A stretch of 55,753 bases of DNA, taken from Lachnospiraceae bacterium (lineage in GTDB: Bacteria > Bacillota > Clostridia > Lachnospirales > Lachnospiraceae). The notes beneath the pieces are model-generated. The model saw nothing but the letters and a program-made list of their open reading frames with translations. It did not search any database and was not told the DNA's origin. Positions 1 to 8,370 of the stretch are shown here, one piece after another. A program made the position numbers and the translations under genes. Where the stretch lies: NCBI GenBank assembly GCA_021202465.1, contig JAJQCZ010000015.1, forward strand, positions 1-55,753, read 5' to 3'. Numbering within the stretch: the first letter of the stretch is position 1; each line of letters begins with the position of its first letter.

Positions 1-96
1 GAAAAACGTGAAATCCTGCTCTTTTCTTGTTCCAAAAGTGTTTAAGACCGGATCACAGATGAATGTCCAGTAAAATTATCTTTGACAGTTGTATCT

Positions 97-1677
97 CTAC
101 TGCAGCACAGCATCATGCCAGAAGATATTATCACCGGCCCGCTCAAAGCCGCTCAGCGAGGAAGTATGAATCATATAATTTGTCGGCACAACAAGCGGCA
201 CCCAGTACAGGCAGTCACTGAAGAAGTAATCATTCAGCTCCGAATACAGCGCAGCACGTGCTTCATCGTCTGTTGTCAGCTCAATTTCACTGATCAGCTC
301 CGACCAATGATCATATCCATCAAGGGGCAGCACATCAAAGCGGCACAGGTTATATACGCTGGAGGATTTCAGTGTCGTAAGGCCCTCTACGGACGCGTAA
401 CCGGTGGCCCGCAGGAACAGATCCCAATCCGTCGTATTATTCAAACGTTCTGTCGCCGTCGCGTAGTCGACCTGCTCAATCTCCAGTGTAATGCCAACCT
501 CCGCGAACATGTTATACAGCTGCTCTGCCATGGAACGGCGCACAGCCGTATCGTCCACCAGAATACTGAGCGTCAGGCCGTCCGCGTACCCCGCTTCCGC
601 CAGGAGTTCCTTTGCTTTTTCGGGGTCATACTGGTAGGGATAGTTTTCACCGGCATACGTCTCCGAGTAACCCAGCATGGCCTCACCGATAATACTGGTA
701 TTGCGGACCGCATTCCCCTCAAATGTACCCGTGATCAGCTCATCCACGTCAATCGCATATGCCAGCGCCTCACGGACTCTTTTATCTGCGAAGATTTCCT
801 TGGAATCATTGATTCCCAGGTAATGTCCGGTACTGCCCGACTGCTCAAATACCGTCAGTCCTTCCTCCGGAGTTTCCTCTAATTTGTTCACTTCCTCATT
901 GCTGACACTGTATACCAGATCTACTCCACCTGTACGCAGCTCCATCATGGCAACAGAAGTCTCACTGATGATTCTGAAATTGATCGTCTGAATATTGGCC
1001 ACACCATCGCGGTAATATTCATTGGCCTCCAGAGTAATGTGGTCTCCCGACGACCATTCGCTCACCCTGTAAGCACCCGTCCCGACAGGAGCCTGCCAGA
1101 AGCTGGCTTCATCTGTCGCTTCGTAGGCCGCCTGGGAAATCAGCAGAATATAACGGAATCCCAGTTTCCAGGGACCGTAGGTCTGGGTGAATTTCATATA
1201 AATCGTACTGTCATCGACTGCTTCTGTCTGATCGAAATCAATATAATCGAGGTTCGAAGCAAAGCCGCCGCTCAGCGCAATCGACAGAGAAAAAATGAAG
1301 TCCGAAGCCTTCACATCGCTTCCGTCACTGAATTTCAGATCCGGCAGGAGATAAAGAGTAACACCCTGGCCATCCTCATCCAGTTCATAGTCCTCGATCA
1401 GATTGTTTTCCATGACGCCTTCGTTGTTCTGCTGGAAGAGGGGCTCAATCACATTTTCCAGAATCGGACCGGAATAGGTTGTGATATTGTCCATCTTCAG
1501 GTTAGACGGATCCGTTGAAATAGCGACTGTCAGCAGATCCGCGCTCTCTGTCTGCTCCGAACCCTCCGCAGAAGTCTGCCCGGTCGTCTGATCTCCACTG
1601 CTGCTTCCCCCACAGGCAGTCAACGCCAGGCATGCCGCGAGAAGAACTGCCAACCATCTGCTCCACTTTCTTTTCAT
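97..1677 (-). CDS. ABC transporter substrate-binding lipoprotein, peptide/opine type (SBP_bac_5)
   Basis: Extracellular solute receptor for the Dpp/Opp-type importer encoded just upstream in the same operon. The 526-residue product starts at MKRKWSRW (1677), preceded by an AGGAGG site. An earlier in-frame start would add 43 residues that are not signal-like. Residues 1-21 form a lipoprotein signal and LTAC places the lipidated Cys at 22, followed by a Ser/Thr/Glu-rich linker. The body has the family-5 pattern, including a YRDG segment and the stretch leading to VREALAYAID. It is the last of nine genes. The ligand could be a peptide, a nickel chelate or an organic acid. The adjoining CoA-ligand chemistry makes a carboxylate-containing ligand plausible, but this is inference. 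Confidence 0.9.
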   Translation of the reverse strand: MKRKWSRWLAVLLAACLALTACGGSSSGDQTTGQTSAEGSEQTESADLLTVAISTDPSNLKMDNITTYSGPILENVIEPLFQQNNEGVMENNLIEDYELDEDGQGVTLYLLPDLKFSDGSDVKASDFIFSLSIALSGGFASNLDYIDFDQTEAVDDSTIYMKFTQTYGPWKLGFRYILLISQAAYEATDEASFWQAPVGTGAYRVSEWSSGDHITLEANEYYRDGVANIQTINFRIISETSVAMMELRTGGVDLVYSVSNEEVNKLEETPEEGLTVFEQSGSTGHYLGINDSKEIFADKRVREALAYAIDVDELITGTFEGNAVRNTSIIGEAMLGYSETYAGENYPYQYDPEKAKELLAEAGYADGLTLSILVDDTAVRRSMAEQLYNMFAEVGITLEIEQVDYATATERLNNTTDWDLFLRATGYASVEGLTTLKSSSVYNLCRFDVLPLDGYDHWSELISEIELTTDDEARAALYSELNDYFFSDCLYWVPLVVPTNYMIHTSSLSGFERAGDNIFWHDAVLQ

Positions 1678-1736
1678 AAATAGACCTCCTTTTTTATACA
1701 AAACAGCTCTCGCTGTCATGCATTCCTTTACCGGTT

Positions 1737-2678
1737 TTACACGTACGGACACCTTACAAAGTGTCCCGGTCCAATCTCCCGGAGCTCCGGCTCCTTCTCT
1801 CTGCATTCCTTACAGGCCCTCGGGCAGCGCGGCGCAAAACGGCAGCCAGGCTTCGGGTCGATGGGAGACGTCAGTTCTCCCTTCAAAAGGATTCTCTTCT
1901 TCGGACTGTCAATATCCGGCACCGGCAGAGCGCTCAGCAAAGCCTCCGTATAAGGATGCTTTGGCGCAGCAAAAAGTTCCTCCGATGTTGCCATCTCCAC
2001 CATCTGACCAAGATACATAACCATAATGGAATCGGAGATATATTTTACGACAGAGAGATCATGCGTGATGAAGATATAGGTCAGATTCATGCTCTCCTGA
2101 ATATCCTGCATCAGATTGAGAACCTGCGCCTGGATAGAAACATCCAGAGCAGATACCGGCTCATCGCAGACAATAAACTTCGGATTCAGGGCCAGCGCCC
2201 GTGCGATACCGATACGCTGACGACGGCCGCCGTCCAGCTCATGCGGGTACGTATTGACAAAACGCTCCGCGAGCCCCACCGTATCCATCAGTTCCATGAC
2301 GCGGTCCGGAATTTCCTTTTTACTGACTGTACTATGTATCTGCATCGGCTCTGCGATCGTCTGATAGACTGTCATCCGGGGATTCAGTGAGGAGAACGGA
2401 TCCTGAAAGATGATCTGCATCTCCTGTCTCAGCTCACTGAGCTTCTTTCGGTCCACCTTCGTAATATCCTCGCCGCGATAAAAAATCTGTCCGTCGGTAC
2501 TGTCCAGCAAATGCAGGATGACACGGCCAAGCGTCGATTTCCCGCAGCCGGATTCCCCCACGACGCCCAGCGTTTTTCTCTCCTCGATTTGGAAGGAAAC
2601 ACCGTCTACCGCGTGAAGAGTGCCGGCGTTTACTTTGAAATATTTTTTTAGATTTCGTACCTCCAGCAATGCTCCCAT
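1737..2678 (-). CDS. Oligopeptide/dipeptide ABC transporter ATP-binding protein (DppF/OppF type)
   Basis: Second ATPase of the importer, energising uptake on the cytoplasmic face. The 313-residue protein carries Walker A GESGCGKST (41-49), an LDGGRRQR form of the ABC signature (148-155), Walker B FIVCDEP (168-174) and a C-terminal Cys-containing oligopeptide-transporter extension (CRFAPRCPRAC). The start at 2678 lies 1 bp from the stop of the DppD-type gene, so the two are translationally close. The ribosome site (GGAGGG) is inside the end of the upstream gene. Length and motif order are normal for the family. Assignment to subfamily is firm; substrate is unknown. Confidence 0.93.
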   Translation of the reverse strand: MGALLEVRNLKKYFKVNAGTLHAVDGVSFQIEERKTLGVVGESGCGKSTLGRVILHLLDSTDGQIFYRGEDITKVDRKKLSELRQEMQIIFQDPFSSLNPRMTVYQTIAEPMQIHSTVSKKEIPDRVMELMDTVGLAERFVNTYPHELDGGRRQRIGIARALALNPKFIVCDEPVSALDVSIQAQVLNLMQDIQESMNLTYIFITHDLSVVKYISDSIMVMYLGQMVEMATSEELFAAPKHPYTEALLSALPVPDIDSPKKRILLKGELTSPIDPKPGCRFAPRCPRACKECREKEPELREIGPGHFVRCPYV

Positions 2679-2679
2679 C

Positions 2680-3669
2680 CTAGTGTTCCCTCCTCACTTC
2701 ATCGTAGTGCAGGCAACGGCACATATGGCCATCGCCGGAAATCGTCCGGAGCGGGATGCTCTGCTTCCGGCACTCCTCCGTACAGTAGCTGCAGCGGTCA
2801 GCGAATTTGCATCCCTGCGGCAGATTCGAGGGGTCGGGCATCAGCCCCGGAATCGGACGCAGACGTTTGGCCCTGGAATTCAGATCCGGAAGAGAACCGA
2901 AAAGCCCTTCCGTATAGGGGTGCGCCGCCTCCTTAAAGATATGGCGGGCCGTGCCCGATTCCACGATTTCACCCGCATAAATGATTGCCACCTTGTCGCA
3001 CATCTGTGCCACGACACCCAGGTCATGCGTGATCAGCAGCATTGCGGTTCCCAGATTCTTTTTCAAATCATTCATCATATCCAGAACCTGTGCCTGAATC
3101 GTCACGTCGAGCGCCGTCGTCGGCTCATCGGCAATCAGCAGCTCCGGCTGACAGGCCAGAGCCATCGCGATCACCACTCTCTGCTTCATTCCTCCGGAAA
3201 ACTGGTGCGGATATTCCTTATAACGGGTTGCCGGAATTCCTACCATCTCCATCATCTCTGCTGCCTTCTGTGCCGCCTCTTTCTGGGAAACCTTCTCGTG
3301 CAGCCATATCATCTCGGAAATCTGATCGCCGACGGGATCAATCGGGTTCAGCGCCGTCATCGGGTCCTGGAAAATCATGGAAATCTTCCCGCCCCGCACC
3401 TTGCGCATCTCTGCTTCACTCATCTCGTACAGATTACGGCCCTCAAACTCTACCTTTCCGCCTGTTACATGGCTTTGCGGCTTCGGATTCAGGCGAAGAA
3501 TCCCCAGTGCAATCGATGTCTTGCCGGCGCCGGTCTCTCCCACGAGTCCCAGGGTCTCCCCTTTTTTCAGTTCCAGAGACACATGGTTCACCGCATAGCT
3601 GGTACCGATGTCTTTGGTGACATATGTGATACTCATATCCTCCACAGATAAAAGCTTCTTCTCTTCCAA
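2680..3669 (-). CDS. Oligopeptide/dipeptide ABC transporter ATP-binding protein (DppD/OppD type)
   Basis: First ATPase of the importer. The 329-residue protein has Walker A GETGAGKTS (44-52), a canonical FSGGMKQR signature (157-164), Walker B LLIADEP (177-183) and the C-terminal Cys-rich extension (CKFADRCSYCTEEC). The start codon is TTG at 3669, supported by GGAGGTGA eight bases upstream; no better ATG lies nearby. It is followed almost directly by the DppF-type gene and preceded by the DppC-type permease with a 15-bp gap. It should form a heterodimer with the next gene product. Confidence 0.93.
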   Translation of the reverse strand: MEEKKLLSVEDMSITYVTKDIGTSYAVNHVSLELKKGETLGLVGETGAGKTSIALGILRLNPKPQSHVTGGKVEFEGRNLYEMSEAEMRKVRGGKISMIFQDPMTALNPIDPVGDQISEMIWLHEKVSQKEAAQKAAEMMEMVGIPATRYKEYPHQFSGGMKQRVVIAMALACQPELLIADEPTTALDVTIQAQVLDMMNDLKKNLGTAMLLITHDLGVVAQMCDKVAIIYAGEIVESGTARHIFKEAAHPYTEGLFGSLPDLNSRAKRLRPIPGLMPDPSNLPQGCKFADRCSYCTEECRKQSIPLRTISGDGHMCRCLHYDEVRREH

Positions 3670-3684
3670 TGTTCGGTCACCTCC

Positions 3685-4563
3685 CTATTTCTTCAGGCGG
3701 GGATCCATGGCGTCACGCAGTCCATCCCCCAGCAGATTCACAGAAACAACCACCAGTGCGATCGCCAGTCCCGGGAATGTTACCATATACGCATGGTCAA
3801 CAATATATGTACGCGCGGAAGAAAGCATCGCACCCCACTCCGGATACGGAGGCTGAACACCCAGTCCCAGGAAGCTGAGGCTGGCCGCAGCGATGATCGC
3901 GTTGCCAACGCTCAGAGTACATTGCACGATAATCGGTGAGAGAACATTCGGCAGAATATGCCGGAAAATAATCCTGGCATTGCTGGCATCAATCGCTGTG
4001 GCCGCTTCAATAAATTCCTGGTTCCGGATCGAAAGCACCGGACCTCTGATCAGTCTGGCAAATTTGGGGGTAGACGAAATACCAACCGCGATGATCGCAC
4101 TCCTGATGCCGCTCCCCATCATCGCCGAGATCGCAATCGCCAGAAGCAGATTCGGCAGAGCCATGGACACATCCAGCACCCGCATAATGACACTGTCAAC
4201 CTTCCCTCCGAAGTAGCCGGACACCGCTCCCAGGATGATGCCCAATACCGCGGCGATTGCTGTGGCCACAAAGCCGATCATCAGAGAGATCCGACCTCCG
4301 TAAAGCAGACGGCTGAAAATATCTCTTCCCAGATTGTCCGTACCGCACAGATGCTGCAGACTGGGAGTAAGAAATTTCAGACTGACATCCTGCGCATCAT
4401 AATCGTAGGGTGCTATGATCGGTGCAAACACGCACATGACGACAACAACAAGCAGGATCGCCGTACCAAGCATGGCGCCCTTGTTATAAATCAGGCGACT
4501 CATGACTTCGCCGGTCATACTTCTCTTCTTTATTTCTTTTTCAGACGATTTCTTTCCCGACAT
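3685..4563 (-). CDS. ABC transporter permease, DppC/OppC type
   Basis: Inner-membrane permease of the peptide-type importer, 292 residues. The start at MSGKKSSEK (4563) is chosen because GGAGGTGG stands upstream and the upstream permease stops 1 bp before it. A longer reading from 4665 would overlap that gene by about 100 bp. The N-terminus is cytoplasmic and basic, then a membrane segment near residues 27-47. The GTDNLGRDIFSRLLYGGR motif typical of DppC follows, then further membrane segments with the EAA-type coupling loop (EAATAIDASNARIIFRHILPN region). It pairs with the DppB-type gene next door. Confidence 0.92.
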   Translation of the reverse strand: MSGKKSSEKEIKKRSMTGEVMSRLIYNKGAMLGTAILLVVVVMCVFAPIIAPYDYDAQDVSLKFLTPSLQHLCGTDNLGRDIFSRLLYGGRISLMIGFVATAIAAVLGIILGAVSGYFGGKVDSVIMRVLDVSMALPNLLLAIAISAMMGSGIRSAIIAVGISSTPKFARLIRGPVLSIRNQEFIEAATAIDASNARIIFRHILPNVLSPIIVQCTLSVGNAIIAAASLSFLGLGVQPPYPEWGAMLSSARTYIVDHAYMVTFPGLAIALVVVSVNLLGDGLRDAMDPRLKK

Positions 4564-4564
4564 C

Positions 4565-5542
4565 TCAGGCCACCTCCCCTGCTTTTTCCTTTTGTGCCTT
4601 TTTCCTGGGTTTGGAAGCGAATTGTGCCTTGATGCGCGGATCGGCTCCGGCATAGAGCAGATCAACCGCCAGGTTCACCAGACTGAAGCTGATGGCCAAC
4701 AGTAAGACGGCGCCCCGGACCATCGGGTAATCACGGTTGTTGATGGATTCCACCATGAGACGCCCTAAGCCGGGAATGGAGAAAATCTGTTCCATCACCA
4801 TGGCTCCGCCCAGGGCAACACCAAAGGAATTTCCGGCTGCCGTGATAATAGGGATCAGCGCATTTCTCAGTATGTGGTGCCGCGTGATGACACCCTCTTT
4901 CTGCCCCTTGGCTCTCGCAGTACGCACATAGTCCTGATTAATGCAATCCAGCATACTGGAACGGGTAATACGCATCAGAGAGGCTGCATGCGTCAGTCCC
5001 AGACATATGGAAGGAAGCACCCAATAGCGCGGCCCATACCAGCCAGAGACAGGAAACCATTGCAGTCTCACGCTGAACAGCATAATCAGAAGCAGCCCGA
5101 GCCAGAACACCGGCATGGATATTCCCGCCATTCCGAATATTCGCGCAATGGTATCAATCCATGAATTCTGATGATTCGCCGCCACAATTCCCAGAAGTAC
5201 CCCGATGATCATGGCAATGCTGGAACAGAAGACCGCCAACAGGAAGGTTGTAGGGAACCGTTCCAGAATTGACTTGGTAACAGGCTGTCCCGACTTGTAC
5301 GATGAACCAAAATCTCCCTTTGTCACAATGTTCCATATATACGTAACATACTGTTCTACAAAGGAATCGTTCAGCCCATAGGAATCCCGCCACTCCTCTT
5401 TCGTTTCCTCAGAGGCATTTTCTCCTAATACAATGTCCGCGGGATCGCCGGGCGTAAAATACAGAATGGTAAAAATCAACAGAGAAACCCCCAGCAGTAC
5501 TGGTATCAGCTGAAGGATTCTTTTAACTGCATAACGTAACAT
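4565..5542 (-). CDS. ABC transporter permease, DppB/OppB type
   Basis: Partner permease of the importer, 325 residues. The N-terminus MLRYAVKRILQLIPVLLG and the FTPGDPADIVLG motif are typical of DppB proteins. The coupling loop appears as DYVRTARAKGQ followed by HHILRNALIP. About six membrane segments are visible. The C-terminus is unusually Lys-rich. It is the first importer gene in the operon, 26 bp after the thiolase gene, so enzymes and importer appear to be made from one message. Confidence 0.92.
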   Translation of the reverse strand: MLRYAVKRILQLIPVLLGVSLLIFTILYFTPGDPADIVLGENASEETKEEWRDSYGLNDSFVEQYVTYIWNIVTKGDFGSSYKSGQPVTKSILERFPTTFLLAVFCSSIAMIIGVLLGIVAANHQNSWIDTIARIFGMAGISMPVFWLGLLLIMLFSVRLQWFPVSGWYGPRYWVLPSICLGLTHAASLMRITRSSMLDCINQDYVRTARAKGQKEGVITRHHILRNALIPIITAAGNSFGVALGGAMVMEQIFSIPGLGRLMVESINNRDYPMVRGAVLLLAISFSLVNLAVDLLYAGADPRIKAQFASKPRKKAQKEKAGEVA

Positions 5543-5568
5543 TCTTCTTCTCCCTTCCGTCGTGATTT

Positions 5569-6747
5569 TTAAATTTCCACCGCGGCCGCCGTCCCCATGC
5601 CGCCGCCGATGCAGAGTCCGGCGACGCCGAAGCCGCCGCCCCGTCTTTTCATCTCATACAGCAGGGTCACCAGAATCCGGCATCCTGAAGCCCCCACCGG
5701 GTGCCCCAGGGCGATCGCTCCGCCGTTCACATTTACACGGTCCGGATCATAGCCCAGGATTTTTTCTGCTGCCAGAGACTGGGCCGCGAAGGCTTCATTG
5801 GCCTCGAAGAGATCCACATCCGACACCGTGCGCCCGCATTTCTTCAGAAGTGCCTGGATCGAAGCTGCCGCTCCCAGTCCCATCACCGCCGGGTCAACAC
5901 CGACAGATACTCCGGCTTTCCATTCAGCGAGAGGCGTCAGTCCCAGTTCCTTTCTCTTCCGGTCGCTGACCAGCACGACCGCCGCCGCACCGTCATTGAT
6001 GCTGGAGGCATTGCCCGCGGTCACGGTTCCGTCGGGTCGGAAGGCCGGCTTCAGCCGGGCCAGCGACTCAGGTGTCACACCGCTGCGCGGCGACTCATCC
6101 TGTGCAAACAGGATCGTCTCCTTCTTCCGGCGTACCGGCACAGCGACGATCTCCTCGTCAAAGCGTCCCGCCCTCTGCGCCGCTTCGCAGCGCTGCTGGC
6201 TGCGAGCTGCGAAGGCATCCTGCTCCTCCCGGCTGAAGCCATAGCGCTCCGCGATGTTCTCCGCCGTGATGCCCATGTGATAATCCCCAAAAGCATCCCA
6301 CAGTGCATCGTGTACCATCGCGTCTTCCACCGTCCCGCGATTCATGCGGTAGCCAAAGCGGCCCTGCGGAAGCAGATAGGGTGCTGCGGACATATTTTCC
6401 ATGCCGCCGGCCACCACGACCTCAGCCTCTCCCGCGAGGATGCGGGAAGCCGCCTGATTCACGGACATCAGTCCGGAGCCGCAGACCTGGTTCAGGGTGT
6501 ACGCCGGGATCTCCTGCGGAAGTCCGGCGTCCAGCGCCGCCTGGCGCGCCACATTCTGGCCCAGACCGGCCTGAATCACACAGCCAAGAATCACCTCATC
6601 CACCTGGTCGGACGGAAGACCGGCGCGCTGCAGCACCTCACGGATGACTGTGGCTCCCAGTGTCCTCACCGGAACGCCCGTCAGAGTGCCTCCGAATTTG
6701 CCGATCGCGGTGCGGCAAGCGCCCGCGATCCATATACGCTCTTTCAT
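5569..6747 (-). CDS. Thiolase (acetyl-CoA C-acyltransferase family)
   Basis: Cytosolic enzyme that condenses two acyl-CoA molecules or cleaves a 3-ketoacyl-CoA with CoA. The 392-residue protein has full thiolase length. The acylated Cys is at 89 in NQVCGSG, the general-base His at 349 in GHPVGASG and the second Cys at 379 in LCIGGGMG, so all catalytic residues are present. It starts 12 bp after the CoA-transferase stop with an AGGAGG site. Placed with a CoA-transferase and an AtuA-like protein, a degradative role on a 3-ketoacyl-CoA intermediate is plausible, though sequence alone does not separate biosynthetic from degradative thiolases. Confidence 0.95.
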   Translation of the reverse strand: MKERIWIAGACRTAIGKFGGTLTGVPVRTLGATVIREVLQRAGLPSDQVDEVILGCVIQAGLGQNVARQAALDAGLPQEIPAYTLNQVCGSGLMSVNQAASRILAGEAEVVVAGGMENMSAAPYLLPQGRFGYRMNRGTVEDAMVHDALWDAFGDYHMGITAENIAERYGFSREEQDAFAARSQQRCEAAQRAGRFDEEIVAVPVRRKKETILFAQDESPRSGVTPESLARLKPAFRPDGTVTAGNASSINDGAAAVVLVSDRKRKELGLTPLAEWKAGVSVGVDPAVMGLGAAASIQALLKKCGRTVSDVDLFEANEAFAAQSLAAEKILGYDPDRVNVNGGAIALGHPVGASGCRILVTLLYEMKRRGGGFGVAGLCIGGGMGTAAAVEI

Positions 6748-6759
6748 GCGACCTTCCTC

Positions 6760-7950
6760 CTAGATGACGTGATCCTTCTGCAGCTGCTCCAGCTCCTCCT
6801 CCGGAACATCCAGCCACTCTCCATAGATTTCCTGATTATGCTGTCCCAGTGTCGGAGCCGGCCGGTTGATCCGGGGCATGGTATCCATCAGCTTGACCGG
6901 ATTACCGTTCACCTTCATTTTCCCGATGACCGGATGCTCAATCTCAATGAACATCTCCCGGGCATCCGCGATATGCTCATCCTCCGTGATCTGTGCCACG
7001 TCATAGATCGGCCCGGCCGGAATCCCGTGACTCAGTACGATATCCACGACTTCATCCACCGTATACTGCCTGGTCCAGCTCTCGATGTACTTCTTCTGAA
7101 TTTCGTTATTCTCTACACGGAGCGGCACATTCAGGAAGCGTTCATCCGTGATCATCCATTCCATATCCAGAACCTCCCGGCAGAGCTTCTCGTAGAGCTT
7201 CTGGTTGCCGCAGGCAATGATCACAAAGCCGTCCTTCGCCTGATAGGAATCGTAGGGAGCGATGGAAGCGTAAGCATTTCCCATTCGTACCGGAATCTCA
7301 TCGCTCTCAAAATATCTCTGATAGGCATTCTCCAGGCTGGCGACGACCGAATCCACCAGGGATACGTCCACCCTCTGCCCATGACCCAGCTTCTCGCGGG
7401 CATACAGCGCCGCAAGAACACCGATTACCATATTCATGCCGCCCAGCATATCCCCCATGGCATTGCCGGAACGGGTCGGTTCGCTGCCTTTGGAACCGGT
7501 CACGCTCATCAGACCGCCCATTGCCTGCGAAATGATGTCATACCCCGGCCGCTGCGCATAGGGCCCGTATGAGCCGAAGCCGGAGACAGCTGCGTAGATC
7601 AGCTGATCGTTGACCTTTTTCAGGACATCATATCCCAGACCCAGACGATCCATGACGCCAGGGCGGTAATTCTCCAGCAGGATATCCGCCTTCTTCACCA
7701 GCTCCAGGAACAGCTTCTTCCCCCGCTCATCCTTCAGATTCAGGGTGATTCCCATCTTGTTGCGGTTCAGATTGGCATAATAGGTGCTTTCCCCGTTGCG
7801 GTAGGGACCATATCCCCGGGCATCATCGCCCCGTCCGGGGATTTCGATTTTAATGACGGTGGCGCCGAGATCGCCCAGGATAGAACCGCCGTAGGGTCCC
7901 GCCACCACACGCGTCAGATCCAGTACTACCAGATTTTCCAATGCTTGCAT
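6760..7950 (-). CDS. Class III CoA-transferase (CaiB/BaiF family)
   Basis: Moves CoA from a donor thioester to a carboxylic acid substrate, which would activate it for the thiolase and AtuA-like steps. The 396-residue protein matches the family length. The opening segment LDLTRVVAGPYGGSILGDLGA is diagnostic, ENYRPGVMDRLGLGY follows, and the catalytic Asp is D167 in GNAMGDMLGG. The C-terminal part contains LGQHNQEIYGEWL, also typical. The substrate is unknown; carnitine, bile-acid, formyl/oxalate and succinyl-type members share these features. It lies between the split AtuA-like genes and the thiolase gene on the same strand. Confidence 0.94.
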   Translation of the reverse strand: MQALENLVVLDLTRVVAGPYGGSILGDLGATVIKIEIPGRGDDARGYGPYRNGESTYYANLNRNKMGITLNLKDERGKKLFLELVKKADILLENYRPGVMDRLGLGYDVLKKVNDQLIYAAVSGFGSYGPYAQRPGYDIISQAMGGLMSVTGSKGSEPTRSGNAMGDMLGGMNMVIGVLAALYAREKLGHGQRVDVSLVDSVVASLENAYQRYFESDEIPVRMGNAYASIAPYDSYQAKDGFVIIACGNQKLYEKLCREVLDMEWMITDERFLNVPLRVENNEIQKKYIESWTRQYTVDEVVDIVLSHGIPAGPIYDVAQITEDEHIADAREMFIEIEHPVIGKMKVNGNPVKLMDTMPRINRPAPTLGQHNQEIYGEWLDVPEEELEQLQKDHVI

Positions 7951-8023
7951 TTTTTCTCTCCTATTTTAGCGATACGGTAAGGAGGACGAGGAATCTCATC
8001 CCCCTCTTTTCCTGAAACCGCCT

Positions 8024-8368
8024 TTATTCCGCTGTCACCTGGAGCTCATCCTCCTCCACGTGAATCTTCATTCTCATGAAAGCGGAGCCCATGGATTTCC
8101 CCAGAGAATCCAGCCGCAGAGACAGCGTTGCTCCGCCCCCCAGTGCGTGCTTCATCACGAAATTAAACCCGTTCAGCGACGGCACCTCATAGCGGGTCAC
8201 CTCGCCCTTCACCATGTCGCCAAAATATTCCTTTACCTTCTCGACTGTCACTTCACGCTCGATGATCGGATAGTATTCCGGCTTCCTGGCATATACACAG
8301 ACGTTGCTCGTATCCCCCTTGTCCCCGGAACGGCCATGGGCAATATCCTTCAGATAAATCTCTTTCAT
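8024..8368 (-). CDS. AtuA-like C-terminal (ferredoxin-fold) domain protein, separate gene
   Basis: Small 114-residue protein beginning MKEIYLKDIAHGRSGDKGD, which matches the short C-terminal domain found at the end of long AtuA-type proteins. The start at 8368 has GGGAGGTG upstream and lies 2 bp after the stop of the large AtuA-like gene. The GRSGDKGD motif is the family mark; the rest includes a conserved NFVMKHALGGGATLSLRLD-type ending. In many bacteria this domain is fused to the preceding protein; here it is a separate cistron, presumably acting as a subunit. Biochemical function is unknown. Confidence 0.85.
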   Translation of the reverse strand: MKEIYLKDIAHGRSGDKGDTSNVCVYARKPEYYPIIEREVTVEKVKEYFGDMVKGEVTRYEVPSLNGFNFVMKHALGGGATLSLRLDSLGKSMGSAFMRMKIHVEEDELQVTAE

Positions 8369-8370
8369 CT

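Noticed and set aside
1-96. A terminator or gene after the first binding-protein gene
   Set aside because: No hairpin with a T run or coding pattern could be supported in these 96 bases.
5701-7572. Long plus-strand open frame opposite the thiolase and CoA-transferase genes
   Set aside because: It is an antisense shadow of high-GC genes: no ribosome site, His/Arg-rich composition and no domain pattern.
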